Shown: positions 1-12,535 of the stretch, one piece after another | How the letters are laid out: every line of letters starts with the position of its first letter | Numbering within the stretch: position 1 is the first letter of the stretch | NCBI GenBank assembly: GCA_030248135.1 | Contig: JASANC010000064.1 | Span: forward strand, 38,183-102,182 | Direction of reading: 5' to 3' | DNA length: 64,000 nt | From: Theristus sp. LFF4_11 | Taxonomy: Eukaryota; Nematoda; Chromadorea; Monhysterida; Xyalidae | Program-made: the position numbers and the translations under genes | The notes under the pieces: generated by a model | What the model saw: only the letters and a program-made list of their open reading frames with translations | Database searches by the model: none | What the model was told of the DNA's origin: nothing

Positions 1-60
1 ACTGGCCTGGGTGATAGCGCGTTAGACAACTGTCTGTGCGTTCACCCAGTTTGTTCGGTA
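1..60 (+). mobile_element. tRNA-like SINE head at the left edge
   Basis: GCCTGGGTGATAGCGCGTTA followed by GACAACTGTCTGTGCG matches the heads of the SINE copies at 52108 and 56609. The B-box is degenerate. Confidence 0.45.
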
Positions 61-132
61 AGGTCTGGGACGTTGTGACAAACTGCAGTGCCAATCAACT
101 CAGCATTTTTCCACTGTTGCACATTTACAAAC

Positions 133-3100
133 CTCAACGATGTCCCCGTTGGCCTCCAGCGAGTGTTCGTCCAGCGCAACGGCGTCCGGGAAAAACTCCG
201 CCAGCACATCTTTGTCGAATGAAGTCGTGTCTAGAAAAAAAAGGCCAAAACACAGTACAGCTGAACCATTTTGCAGCTGAAATTTGAACCAAATTTTGCT
301 GTAAACAGTCGCTAAACAGTTTTTTCTGCTATGGAAAACAGGTGCGACGGACACTCGCTCTCCGGTGTCCTTCGGTACCGAGCGCGGAACGCGTGGCGAG
401 AAAACCGGAAAGAGAACCGTTGAGGGTATCAATAGTTTGGTGGACACCGTCGCATCCATTTTAGTTATATTTCCAGTCGCATTACATGTTTATTGAACAC
501 AACATTGCTCGACACCAATCCCTAAACCAACCATCGTGCTCTGTTTCAGCATCTTTCTGCTGCAACAGCACTGGAGTCTGCAACTCCGCGTTTGCACGCT
601 CCGTCAGCAACAGCGCTTCTGCCGATTTCGACTGTTGTAGCTGCACGTTGGTGGCGCCGTCCAGCAAGCTGAGTTCCAGTGTGTTCGGTCGTCGTTGTGA
701 CGTCGCCTTCGCAATTCGCTCACACTCAGCGACGGTTTGCTGAAATAGAGGTTCTTCTCTAATAAAAAACAAGCTTTCAGCAAAATCAAAACTATTAGGG
801 TGGAACCTGAATTTCTCAAATTCTGCAATTTCTGGAACAGTCGCTGGGACATTTTTCTGCTTTTTGCGAATGTTTGTGTTGTGTTGTGCTGCGAATGCGA
901 GTGCTTACGTTGGATGATCACCAATCAGCAAATTAAACAGAGTGCTGGATTATGATTTCTGTGGGGTTGAAGGTTGACTTTCGCGTCAATCTGTAGGATA
1001 ACAACGTGCACATGTTTTCGAGCCCAACCATTAATTACCATGAAATCCACAATAACAAACGTTGAGTAAAACGGACCACTACACAAGCAATCAGAATCAG
1101 CTGATCTGACACTAAAAAGCAAACTCACCTTTTCAAACTCTGTCAAATCGCCCGCGGTGTCAAAGTCAGTCAGCTCGCAATTCGACGCCTTCGCCGCGCT
1201 ACTGAACGTTTTGTCATCGAACAACAGTGAATTCTTCTCGTAGCGCTCCTCCGCTTCCAGCAGCTCATGGTAGGCCTTCGTTAGACCCTGCAGCAGTTCA
1301 CTCGGCGATTCCTGAAAACGCGAAAACGAGACACAATTGAATTCATGCAGCAAGAAGAATTCCACACATGTTTTTGAGAATGAAATGATTTGCTCCGTCT
1401 GCTTGCTTGCAGTGCCCATCCACCCAAACCGCTCATGCACCTGTCTCGGCTGCTGCAGTTGCTTCTCCGTGATCAGCTGCAAGTCACGCTCATGCTGTTC
1501 GTCCGGCGTCAACGCGACCGCCGGCGTTCGGATGCCCTTCTCAATGTCGATGTCGTGTCGCCAGAGCACGTCGATCAGGTCGATGTCCTGCCGTGCAGTC
1601 ACGCGGTTTTTTTTATTGCTCGGTTGATTGATTGATTGATTGATTGATTAATGGGTTGGTTGATTGATAGGTTAATTGACTGACTAATTGATTGAGAGGT
1701 TGTCTAATGGATTGACTTGACTCGTACAGTATAACTCAATAACACATCCAACTAGCTGACTGGTTGGCGACCACCTAATGCATGCATTCTGTGCATGAAT
1801 TGCTGCGGAGGGTCGGAGTGTGCTTTGCACTTGGATTGTTTTATTGACTGTGAAAAATCGATGCCGCCAGCAACGGTATTCACAAACATCACACAAAATA
1901 ATACCGCATTTATGAGAATCTCAGCGCCAAACTGTTCGATACTGTTTTCCGTCAAACATTGCCAAAATCAGCCAAATGGCTAATACACATTTTGACTTTC
2001 GACTTTGTCTGTGTTCCAATTTCACCACACATCAAAACGTTTTCCCCAAAACAACGCTTTCTTTCTCGACTTCTCTTCAGTTCATCAAATTATCTGCATT
2101 TACAATCACAAATGTCGTCACAAATTTCCAAAATTCCCTGATCACAATGGCTTCTGCACCATCCAACACCGATCGCCCGCGTCCTCATAGCTGAGATGCA
2201 GTCCCCGTTCAAACTCAATCACAAAGTCCGTCACCCGCTCAGTGACTCGTTTCGTCTGCACCGTTCTGCGCCGTTTACAATGCTCGATCTCGTCCCAACG
2301 CGTTGAGCTGTTGTAGACCTCCTCTTCAAGTTCTCGTTCGTCTGTCGTTTGAAAGTCGTACAAGTTGCCCGCCAGAATGCCGCCTGGCGTCAGTTGGCGC
2401 CAGAAACGCTCCAGGAAGCCGGCGTGCCACGCGTCACGATCGCAGAACACGCTCGAGTGCAGGAAGATGAAGTCCACTTTTGGATGGCGGCGGCGTTTTC
2501 CAGAAGACCCTACACTAGGAACTCTGACGGCGCAGTGAGTGGACTGTTGCTCAGCGCATTCATGAACGAACACGTGACTTTTGTAGCCGTCTGTCTGGTG
2601 TCGGCGACACTGACATGCCAGGCGAGATGTGCATTTCTAAACGGAATCAGCAGACTTTGCGACGCACATCCACGATGTGATATCACGCCAATGCGCGTGT
2701 CTGCGAATGTGCGCGTCTGCCTGTCTGTTTGTCTGCGACTGTGCAACATCTCACTGTGCTATACAATAAAGTGCATGGTCTTCGGAAAAACTGTTCATAC
2801 TGCTCGTATTGACGCAGCCAATCAGTGATCGGCAATCGCAGCGGGCGCATTCGGATCCAGTTTCGCGTTCGAAAGTGTTCCATTGGTTTTGTGAAATTTT
2901 TCGTCAACAATATAAGCAACATCTCCGGTTCCATCCAATTAGCGACCAGCGATTGCGTGAAGTCCAGAAACGCTCGCTCATTCAAGTCGCCGATTTCAAT
3001 GCCACTTGTCGCGTTCATGATCGTCAATGTGCTGCCGAAATTGGCGCAACTTTTCGGCGGAATGAAAAAACGTCGCATCACCAATGAGCTGGCGGGAATC

Positions 3101-6100
3101 GAGAAAACATTCGAGACACTACTGTGACAGTCCAGCACATCGAATGAAGCAACAATTCAGGTTCAGGAATGCTGACTGGTTACGAGATATGATACCATCA
3201 CCAAAAAACACGGTTTTTTATCTTAACATTTTCAATTTCCAATGGAATGATATCGTTCAGAAAAGTCCAAACCCTACAAATTGTGACTTCTTAGTTTTGG
3301 CGAGTGCTTGAATCATGTGTATTTCCATTCTCAAACGCACTATCTTTGATTTTACAGAGACCCGAACGGATGTTTTTGACTAGGGATGGATCCGGCAAAT
3401 TTGCCGGAATCCGGGCCGGATCCGGCAAAAGCCCATTCCGGCCGGACCGGATCCGGCAAAAATTGCCGGAATCCGGACCGGAATGGCCTTTTTATGTCTA
3501 AAAAACATCTACGCACATTTCGTCGCTTCTTCATCACATTTTCAGCATAAAACAGCACAGACACAGAAACAAAGTCAGCAAGACACAGCACGTGAACCAA
3601 CCAAAAATTACAACAACAATTGACAAAATTCACATCGCATAGGGATAATCAAGTGCTGGCAACACTCCATTCAGAAACATGACCTTTTCGGCGTTCTGAG
3701 TTGACAGACGAGATCGGCTGTACACAAACACCTGCCTGGCTTCAGAGAACATTCGTTCGCTTGCCGCGCTTGTTGGTAGCGGTGCCAGGTATCTGCGCGC
3801 GATTGTCGATAGTTTGGGGTATTTAGACGAGTTCAGCCGCCAAAAGTCTAGCATTAGATCACTTTTGTCCGGTTCGTCGATAAAATCATCCGACTCGTAC
3901 ATATTCATTTCGCCGCGCAGTTCGTCTTCGAGACTGGATTCGCCTGACGGGTTGCGCGGTCGCGCAGCGTGAAACTCGATGTCTTTCTAGTCGAGGCCAG
4001 TCGATTTCTTTTTTGGTTCGGGCTCGCGTTCACTTTCGTCATCGTCGTTGTTCGCGATCTCGGATGTATCGTCGCAGTTTGTGGGCGTCTCCGGTCGTTT
4101 CAAGATTTTCTTTGCAATGTGAACTAGTTCACAACGAATCGCGCCTTCATTTTCGAAGACGACTGCAGTATTCTTGAATCGCGGATCAACGTACGTGGCC
4201 ATGATGTTGGATTCGTTGTGGAAAAGCGCACGGAAGCGTGTGTCGATGCTGGTCAGCAGCGTTTTTTCGTCGTACCAATGCCACTCGCATCGACTTGTTC
4301 GATGCGCTGCTTCAGTGCGCAAACGGCGGGCAACACCATTGAAATGGATTCGTCGTCTCGTGGATTCGTCGTGGGGGTGTTATCGGGTTTTAGGGGGTCA
4401 CGGCACCCCGCACACCCACGGTAACACACGTCGCTAAAATCTCTGGTGTTCTGGGGCTCACAAAAAAGCAACTGTTTGACAGCTAACTGAATATGACCAA
4501 CGAAGATGGCTGATTTCAAAAAAAACTGCTATTGTTCATCAACAACGTCGGCCAAAAGCTGGCAGCCACGTTTTTTAAAGTGGACGATGCTGCACATAAG
4601 TTTACCACTCAAGACAAAAGCAGTGAACCATTTACCATTGAACAGAACACTAAACTAAAGAAACGCTCACTGATCACATGTCAAATGCACAACAACAAAA
4701 CCAACAATGCACCGAAACCAATTTGTCAAACCATTGAACAGCTCTGAAACAGAGGAATCAACTGATTGATTCGCGGGTCTCGGCCATTCCGGCCGGATCC
4801 GGCCGGATCCGGCAAAATTGCGCCGGAATCCGGACCGGATCCGGATCCAATTTTAGGCGCCGGAATCCGGAATCCGGACCGGAACCGGCTCCATCCCTAT
4901 TTTTGACGGATTCGATTGGCGGCTTGGCTCGCTCAAACGCAGTCGAGTCAATCAGCAATAGCTGCACCGATCGCGATGTGCTGGACTGCAGGAGAAATAC
5001 CGCGTGCTTGTCTGATCCATGGTCGACGTTCGAATTGTTTCAATTCGAGTTTTACGCGAATGCAGACGTTGAATTCGATCGAAAAACGAGATCAACCACA
5101 GTCCGACGAAGAAAAAACACAACGTTGCCAACGGAATTCGTAATACGGCCACACAGTATTTGTATCGGTTGGTTTTTCGCTCTCTGACGATGGACAGGTT
5201 CATGATGTGCGAGAGAGATGTGCGTCGCGATGAATGGAAATTTTCTGAGAAACTTTCTGAATTCACGGTCCTTCAAACTCAACAGACTGCTTAGACGTTT
5301 TTTTTGTGGTTTGAGAACCGTTAGCGTCGGTAACGGAAAGTGAAAAGGCGCAATCCACTATAGATACTCAAACGTGATACCAAAAATTTTTGCAAACACA
5401 GACGAGCAGACTTTTGTGCCAGAGCACACGCACACCTGCACAAACAAAACCAACACACGAAATGCTCAAAAACACTCGCACACAAATACGTAATTCTTTG
5501 CAGTTTTAAAGCTCCACACACCGCACACACACACACACACACAAACAAACGAATGCCGAAACATATTCCGAAACGAAACGAACGGCAGCGATTATTCCTT
5601 CCTTCGTTCCGCATCCACAACAAACAACAAAAATTTTTGCAACGAACCTCCAAATTCAGATTGCTACTGTCGTCCTGTTGTAGCGTTTCTTCTTGGTGCC
5701 GAGTTCTGCCGGCCGTCAACGTCGGCGACACCAATCGTTCGGCCGCACCCGGCCCAATTTGATCGGCAATCAACGGCCGAATCTCGATGGTCCTCCTTGA
5801 AATCAGGTCAGCCAATCGACGGACGATTGTCGAACGGCCGAGTCTGCAAATCAATTGGCATGAGAAAGCACGATTTGTGGCATATCGACTCGGTAATTTC
5901 AAATTTTGATTCTGCATCTGCTGATGTTGGTGATACGGGAACGCAGAAATCCGATCGAATAATTTGACTGATTTGGCGGAGTGATTTGGGCAAAGCAATC
6001 CGTTGTGGTGAATAGATAAACGTTCTAGTGCTCAATAACAAGAGGGGATCGATCCAGTGGCAACCGCGTTGGCAAAACGGACGCGACACTCACACTCCCA

Positions 6101-6534
6101 CCTCACAAAAGCCAATTGTGTTTATTTGCTTCCGTCGGGTGAGGCGTATAAAACCGGTAGAAAACTCTCAGTAGCCATATAGGCAATGCAACATTGGTGA
6201 TTGTAGATACTCAGCAACACAACAGAACCAGAAAACTGATAACAACACAAGCGAACGCTCACCGCTCCAGCATCGACTTCGTCTCGTCCGCCTGTCCGCG
6301 AATCTCGCCGAAACGTCCCAACATCTGATCCAAGCCGAAATTCGAGACCGATGGTGCCGAGGTGCTCTGGCCGGGATCGCCCGCGTCGAAACGCCACCGC
6401 GCACGGCCACGACTGCGAGTTGCATCGTACGTTTGCCAGGGCAGCGCGAGAGACTGCGCAATCAGCAAGAGCAATAACGTTTCGCAGAGGTCTCGCCAGC
6501 GCTGTTCGCTCTTTCGGTCGCCGTTTCGCGCCAT
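133..6534 (-). CDS. Cap'n'collar (Nrf/SKN-1 class) transcription factor, N-terminal part
   Basis: Transcription factor of the NFE2L/SKN-1 class, which controls stress and proteasome-recovery genes in animals. Exons in reading order are 6263-6534, 5648-5843, 1441-1587, 1129-1311, 532-739 and 133-230, giving about 368 residues. All junctions are GT-AG and in phase. The first exon carries a hydrophobic stretch (LLLLLIAQSLALPW, residues about 20-33) placed like the ER anchor of Nrf1 and SKN-1A. Exon 3 begins DIDLIDVLWRHDIDIEKG, preceded by Glu from exon 2, which is the family's DIDLID box. Later exons are acidic (FFPDAVALDEHSLEANGD). The basic DNA-binding domain is not in the window and should lie left of position 133. 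The 4-kb intron 1588-5647 contains another same-strand coding stretch and a hAT element, so exons 1-2 could instead belong to a separate gene; the perfect phase match and the E-DIDLID junction argue for one gene. Confidence 0.72.
1621..1700. repeat. Degenerate (TTGA)n tract
   Basis: GATTGATTGATTGATTGAT and imperfect continuations, close to the acceptor of the DIDLID exon (1588). Same motif as the large tract at 24938. Confidence 0.85.
2142..5203 (-). pseudogene. Possible membrane-anchored methyltransferase-like gene, split by a hAT insertion
   Basis: A same-strand coding stretch nested in an intron of the cap'n'collar gene. The first exon (5056-5203) starts at ATG 5203 and encodes a short basic head and one membrane segment (VLRIPLATLCFFFVGLWLI). 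A 44-base intron leads to an exon starting at 5011. That exon continues as LLLIDSTAFERAKPPIESV, is interrupted by the transposon at 3381-4899, and resumes at 3356-3380 up to a GT donor. Further coding-like blocks lie at about 2829-3121 and 2142-2500. The last contains KVDFIFLHSS and LTPGGILAGNLYDF, which resemble class I SAM-methyltransferase strands 4 and 5, and ends at the stop at 2142. I could not join the 3.1-kb block in phase, so the middle of the model is unreliable. The allele here looks broken by the transposon unless it is spliced out. Confidence 0.35.
3381..4899 (-). mobile_element. hAT-family DNA transposon, deleted copy 1
   Basis: A 1519-bp element bounded by inverted ends TAGGGATGGA and TCCATCCCTA and flanked by a perfect 8-bp target duplication TTTTTGAC (3373-3380 and 4900-4907). 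Both subterminal regions are dense in CCGGATCC palindromes. On the minus strand, 3630-3908 encodes the hAT C-terminal dimerisation domain (LAPLPTSAASERMFSEAR, then SRSRLSTQNAEKVMFLNG), and 3987-4322 encodes an upstream transposase fragment. The frames do not join into one ORF and the length is short for an autonomous hAT, so this is a defective copy. It is closely similar to the copy at 47498-49029 and inserted in the opposite orientation. It lies inside an apparent exon. Confidence 0.93.
5521..5545. repeat. (CA)n microsatellite
   Basis: About ten CA dinucleotides in an intron of the cap'n'collar gene. Confidence 0.85.
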
Positions 6535-7456
6535 TTCTCTCTGTCGAATCTCTCGAATGGACCAATGGGCGTCGCTTGAATGAACTTTGAAATACGAATC
6601 TGAAACGCTGAAATGCGATTAGCATGATCGCTGACGGTGGATTTGTCAAACAATGCAAACGTTTCAGGTCCACGGAGAACGGTCAAACATACACCATGGG
6701 GTAGTGCATTGTTTCAGATTTCGCAAATCAATTATCGCTCAAACGAGACAAAAATTATGCAACACTCGAGTTTTAAAATACAACAAGTATAATAATCAAG
6801 TATAATAAATCGCTGGACGCGATTTTTCGGACCGCTTTATGCGGAACCGACTTTTCACAACATCAAATGCAATCGCAAGATCACCCACTGAGTACCATTT
6901 ATTCATTTGATCCTTCATTTCAGGATAACAAACATCACAGAAAGACAGAGTGAATGCACCAATTTGCAAAAGAGCACAAAAATGCACATGAAAACTTTTA
7001 TTCGCCTCGCTAAACGGTACAAAATCGCGAGATCACAAGCTGAGAAAATAGTGCCTCGACGCTGAAGTGGTCCAAGCAAAACGCTAATTCAACATACCAT
7101 AGACGTGGGTTCGAAACCTGCTCGAGGTCACAGAATTTTCTCCAATGTGATACGAGCATCATCTCAGTTTTCAAAAACAACAAAAACAATCCCAAAGACA
7201 AAATGTTCCTCTATTTTGCCATGTACATTTTTGCCTTTGTGGCGTGCTGAACATTGGACAAGTCCACAGAACAAATCTAGTTGAATCTCTCTTGAACGCA
7301 AAAGTGACAAAAACAAAAACCGGACAACCGTCCATCACCGCCATAAAGGCGCATTCATGTTGCAGTATTTAGTGCCCGAGCAGCTATGTTTTAACATAGC
7401 TGTGCAGTTACTAAATACTGTAACATGAATGCGCCCTAAGAGCACGACGCCTTGCG
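6535..7456. other. Spacer between the cap'n'collar and Beclin-1 genes
   Basis: Both flanking genes are on the minus strand, so this holds the Beclin-1 3' flank and the upstream region of the cap'n'collar gene. It contains MITE family A copy 1 and, near 7060-7130, a weak tRNA-like B-box (GGTTCGAAACC). I see no gene here. Confidence 0.6.
7348..7435. mobile_element. MITE family A, copy 1
   Basis: An 88-bp hairpin with inverted ends GGCGCATTCATGTTGCAGTA and its complement. It lies 22 bases downstream of the Beclin-1 stop codon, probably in the 3' UTR. Related hairpins with GCATTCATGAA-type ends occur at 20710, 21154, 24619 and 25973. Confidence 0.8.
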
Positions 7457-10400
7457 TCAGGTCGAGTCCAACGACGCGACCCAGGCCAGCGCCCACTTGA
7501 TGTTCTCCAAGAGGAACTTCATCGCTTTCGTCCATCGCTCCTCGGCGTTGAACTGCATGCGCACCGAATATTCGCGTTGGTCGTTGTCCGCGATCTTGTC
7601 CTTCACCATCGAGTACGGCAGTCGGACGCCATGCGCGCGCTGCGCAAGAACAGAAATAAAACAAAAAATGTTTTGTCGTCGCTTGAGTTTGTTTTTTCGT
7701 GGTTTCCGGAATTTTTCGGACAAAATTACTGATTTTACTCGGTGATCGCTATAATCGGTGCTTGCTTGTAAAATCGGTTTTTTTACCAAAACGCTCAACA
7801 ACATGGTCAACAAAATCCCCTAGGCATGGTGCGATCAAGCCAGAAGTTCACTAAAAAAACACTGCTATTGCAATGCAAAACTTTCGAAGAACTTGCCCAT
7901 ATCACAAAGCCTCCGCAAAAGTTTCGAAGAACTTGCCCATATCACAAAGCCTCCGCAAAACTTTCGAAGGACTTGCCCATATTACAAAGCCTCCGCAAAA
8001 CTTTCGAAGGACTTGCCCATATCACAAAAAGCCTCCGCAAAACTTTCGAAGGACTTGCCCATATCACAAACCCCCCGCAAAACTTTCGAAGAACTTGCAC
8101 AAAGCCTCCGCAAAACTTTCGAAGGACTTGCCCATATCACAAAGCCTCCGCAAAACTTTCGAAGGACTTGCCCATATCACAAAGCCTCCGCAAAACTTTC
8201 GAAGGACTTGCCCATATCACAAAGCCTCCGCAAAACTTTCGAAGGACTTGCCCATATCATAAAGCCTCCACAAAACTTTCGAAGAACTTGCACGAAGCCT
8301 CCGCAAAACTTTCGAAGAACTTGCCCATATCATAAAGCCTCCGCAAAACTTTCGAAGAACTTGCCCATATCACAAAGCCTCCGCAAAACTTTCGAAGAAC
8401 TTGCCCATATCACAAAGCCTTCGCAAAACTTTCGAAGGACTTGCCCATATCATAAAGCCTCCGCAAAACTTTCGAAGAACTTGCACGAAGCCTCCGCAAA
8501 ACTTTCGAAGGACTTGCCCATATCATAAAGCCTCCGCAAAACTTTCGAAGAACTTGCACAAAGCCTCCGCAAAACTTTCGAAGGACTTGCCCATATCACA
8601 AAGCCTCCGCAAAACTTTCGAAGGACTTGCCCATATCATAAAGCCTCCGCAAAACTTTCGAAGAACTTGCACGAAGCCTCCGCAAAACTTTCGAAGAACT
8701 TGCCCATATCATAAAGCCTCCGCAAAACTTTCGAAGAACTTGCCCATATCACAAAGCCTCCGCAAAACTTTCGAAGAACTTGCCCATATCACAAAGCCTC
8801 CGCAAAACTTTCGAAGGACTTGCCCATATCACAAAGCCTCCGCAAAACTTTCAAAGGACTTGCACAAAGCCTCCGCAAAACTTTCGAAGGACTTGCCCAT
8901 ATCACAAAGCCTCCGCAAAACTTTCGAAGAACTTGCCCATATCACAAAGCCTCCGCAAAACTTTCGAAGAACTTGCACATATCACAAAGCCTCCGCAAAA
9001 CTTTCGAAGAACTTGCCCACATCACAAAGCCTCCGCAAAACTTTCGAAGAACTTGCCCATATCACAAAGCCTCCGCAAAACTTTCGAAGAACTTGCCCAC
9101 ATCACAAAGCCTCCGCAAATCCTCCAACCTCATCGATTTTCGCCTGCAGTTGATTCAGGCAATCGACGAACGCGACCATGGCCGAGTCGAACTTGACGCC
9201 GTGGCCGCCGTGGAATTTGCGTCCACCATAGAACGTGTACAGCGGCAGCAGCTCGCAGTCCTCGACAGGTGTGCCGGCGGTCAACACGCGAATCGACGAC
9301 ATCGCCCCCATCGCGACCGGCTCGTGGTCGACGAACTGCAGACCGATTCGCCGGGCGACGCTCTGGGGCAAATCGCAATTGGACAGATTCACGTGAAAAA
9401 TGTCAGCTTTTAGCTTTGTGGGCTGTGCGGACGGACACGAGTGCTGGACATGAGTGCTTTTTTGTGGTGTCGTCACCCGGTGAGCGAAGATCGTGGCGAG
9501 GGCGAGTCGCCCGACTGCGCACCGTCTCAAAAATGGGGCGAAAATGAACTCGAATTGGGTCATTTTAAATTGGATCGTGTCCACCGTGTGAATTTGATTG
9601 ATTCATCGGTTGACTGCTGGGCGGCATATTACGGGAACAGTAACGCCAATGAAAAAACGAAGGACGCTAACCGGGGCGATAACTCTAAAAACGAAACTGT
9701 GCGTGAACGTGAAATTGAAACTGAGAAACAATCTCAACTCACATACAGCAGCAGCGCTGCCTGGCCCCACGCGGCGTTCACTTCGCTCCATTCAACGTTG
9801 TCATTTGGCAGCCATCCTGAATTTATACACAAAACGTTCATTGGAATTCATTGCGAAATTTTTCAAAAACTTTCAAAACTTTGAAAAACTACGTGTTAAG
9901 CGGTTGTTACACGTACCTAAGCGGAACCCATTGATCGTGCCATACTGCCCGCGGTGCCAGATGTGAAAGGCGAAATTGAAAATGTTCACTTTTGACAGAC
10001 TGTCCAGTTGCGGTTTCACGTATTTCAGTTGATTGCGCACCGAATTTTCCTCCATGCCCAAGTCGAGGAGCTGTAAAACACATGCTTTCTTTTGTTTTGT
10101 TTTTCAAGTATATGCTACAAAGACAGTTTGAGAAACGAAAACGGTTGTTTAGTTTCACAGACAACAAGTTCCGAACACCCCAAAATCTCAGACTGACTAA
10201 ACGCCTCTCAAACAAGATTCTGCCTTTAGATATGTCCCCCGTTAAAGCCTTTCCGACAGCTGGGTGGGATCAACATCTGTGAACAAAAAGCAAAATCAAA
10301 ATGCACCATGGGGTTCAACAACCAAGCATACATCAAAATTACAGCCGACTAAAAAAAGCAACGCTTGTGCGAACACAATCTTATTGGACAATCATCTGTG

Positions 10401-12535
10401 ATATGCGGTTCAACCGCACCTTCTGCGCGCAGTCGCGATACGCGTGCCACAATCGCTCCGCCTCCAATTCGGTGTTTTGCGTTTCCTTCTGTTCCGCTTG
10501 CATTTGCCGCTCCAATTCGCGATCGTCCAACGCCAACTGCTCAAGCTCGGCGCGCAGCGCGCGTTCGTCGCTCTGAAAATGGACGGTTTTTATTTCCAGA
10601 TGACGAATTCGGAACTCTCTCTCTCTCCATTTTTCGTCTGAGAGCCTTAAAAACATCGTCTTCAAGCGAGTGTTCAATATCAATCTATTAACCCCAAAGA
10701 AACCTTTAGAATCCTCTCCCCAAACAACGGCATTGCTAGCCCCCCGGCCATTTTCCATTTCAAAACCCCCGGTACCGTCATTTTTTGACATGCTAAATTA
10801 CCGGGGCCCACCGGGCTGTTTTGATTGCTAAGCCTCCGGCCTCCCGCTTGTTTGCCATTTTCATTGTCTGACTAAACGAAAGAAAAGCATCAAATGAGAC
10901 CAATAAAAATGCGAAAACCTGCAGTCTCTCAAATTCTCGTCTCGTGGACGCCGAGTCAAACGCGGAGCCGGTGGCATTCTGACTGACATCGTCGTCGCCG
11001 TCGTGAGCCTGTTGATCCAGCTTTTCCAGCACTTTCGTGTACTCCTCGCATTCATCCTCCAGTGTCAGTAGTTGCTTGTCGAGACACTCCATTAAATTCG
11101 TTGTGCATTCCTGACGTTCAAAATCCAAACGTTTTAGCATTATTTCGTCTGCTAAACATTGAGAAAAAACAGCAAAATAACTGTGTCAGGTTCATAAGCG
11201 TGTGTTTGAACAGTGAGGAGTTTCACTCAGGGGTGATCAAAAAGTTAGTCCTTGATAACTTCTGCCTAAATAATTGAAGTGTGAACTTTCTAGACAAACA
11301 GTTCGTGACGAAATTAGCAATCCAATCAATGTGAAGCATCGGTACAAACTGAGCCATTTATTCAACCGGAATTTGTCAAGGTCTAACTTTTGAAACACAA
11401 TGAAAAAGAAAAACCATCTCTTTTCAAACACTATTATCTTTCATTTTGATTCTGAGACTCAATGCGCGCATGGATAAGCAGTTCCATGCATGACGCGAGA
11501 ATTCATTGGTAAAGTGATCCGAGTTCCCTAAATACAGCCGCGTCACTTGGGTTATTTCAAGGCCACATTACGATTGAAATTGGTTTCCTTTATACGTCTG
11601 CAACGCATATGAGTCGCTGAACGTAAAAATTGATAATACACTCCTTTATAAAACTGACAACAGTTCATGGTAGCGATGTCATGACGCACTGTATAATTGT
11701 GGCCGACAGTTTCTTTAAACTTTCTCTCTCTATGGAAAACCACCAACTTCACAAAGTGGATGCTTCACAGGATCTGTGCTGTTGCAAATGATGTCGAACA
11801 AATTGCCATGCATCATCGTCAGATGGCCCAGATTGCCGGGTCCTGTCGTCGTCACGGTTTTTGATGAGCTTGAGCGTGCATTCGCGGAACTTGAAGGCAG
11901 CAGATCATTTGTGGTGGTTTCACTCGTTGGAACCTGCTGAATGCACTGTTTTTTTTGATCATCACACAAAATCCTTGCATTTTGAACCAGTTAATTTGGT
12001 ATTCAAAATCTCGAACATAAAAAATCTTAAAATCTCTCCAACTTCAATGTTCGATAACAGTTCACTACAATTGTTCACTACACACACAAGAAACAAGCAT
12101 CTGGCACGTGGAAATTGGTTGGCTTGGCCTCGACAGGCTGGCAATTGGCGACATCAAAATATAAAATCCATCCAAAAATTGAGCGCGATGTGTTGTGCTG
12201 GTGCACCACAATTTGCTCAAATCGAGAATCAAGACCTTGGCTTGCACTGATGCAATCTGCCTCCATTCATGCACCAAACCAAACGCGACCGTGTTTTGAC
12301 AATTCGTGGCGGGAGGCTCAGATTAGACTCAAAGAATCCAACTCACAACAGCACAGCAATGGCAAAAAAGCACATAAACAAAAATTATCAGATCGGCACA
12401 GCCAAAAAAGCTCACTCGATTTTCCGTCGAAGGCAATTTCGAATCGCCTTGTTGCTTCTGAGTTGATGCTTGGTCGTCGAATGGGTTGAGCGATTTATCC
12501 AAAACCAAACATTGATTGCAGTTGAGACAGCGCAT
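7457..12535 (-). CDS. BECN1: Beclin-1 / Atg6 (autophagy PI3-kinase complex subunit)
   Basis: Beclin-1 is the Atg6 subunit of the class III PI3-kinase (Vps34) complex that starts autophagosome formation. Eight coding exons (12416-12535, 11753-11936, 10919-11151, 10420-10572, 9917-10070, 9743-9816, 9139-9363, 7457-7639) join in phase to 441 residues, close to the usual 450. The N-terminus has the family CxxC ([13 protein letters not shown]). A BH3-like segment ([12 protein letters not shown]) precedes HPL, a coiled coil follows ([17 protein letters not shown]), and the BARA domain is unmistakable: [52 protein letters not shown] and [20 protein letters not shown]. An acceptor TTTTCACAG lies 35 bases before the ATG, which could be a 5' UTR intron or a spliced-leader acceptor. 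The last intron (7640-9138) is mostly a minisatellite. The gene is divergent from the sirtuin gene at 13998. Confidence 0.96.
7866..9117. repeat. 40-bp minisatellite filling the last Beclin-1 intron
   Basis: About 1.25 kb of head-to-tail copies of a 40-bp unit, CCTCCGCAAAACTTTCGAAG followed by a second half ending TATCACAAAG. A shorter 28-29-bp variant lacks the CCATATC part and recurs several times. Units differ mainly at one G/A (GAAGG or GAAGA) and at TCACAAAG versus TCATAAAG. The array stops about 20 bases from the 5' splice site of the exon at 9139-9363, so nearly the whole intron is repeat. Long ORFs across it in several frames are an artefact of the repeat. No CRISPR-like spacers are present. 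Confidence 0.97.

Noticed and set aside
480..500. Gene end at 482 with an overlapping AATAAA (minus strand)
   Set aside because: A GT donor at 531 and an acceptor at 231 join the frame in phase to an acidic exon, which fits the transcription factor better; an alternative short 3' end remains possible.
7866..9117. CRISPR array
   Set aside because: Units are contiguous without unique spacers, and the window is from an animal genome.
7826..9413. Overlapping plus-strand ORFs of 129-250 codons with [14 protein letters not shown] repeats
   Set aside because: Products of the 40-bp tandem array in three frames, antisense to Beclin-1.
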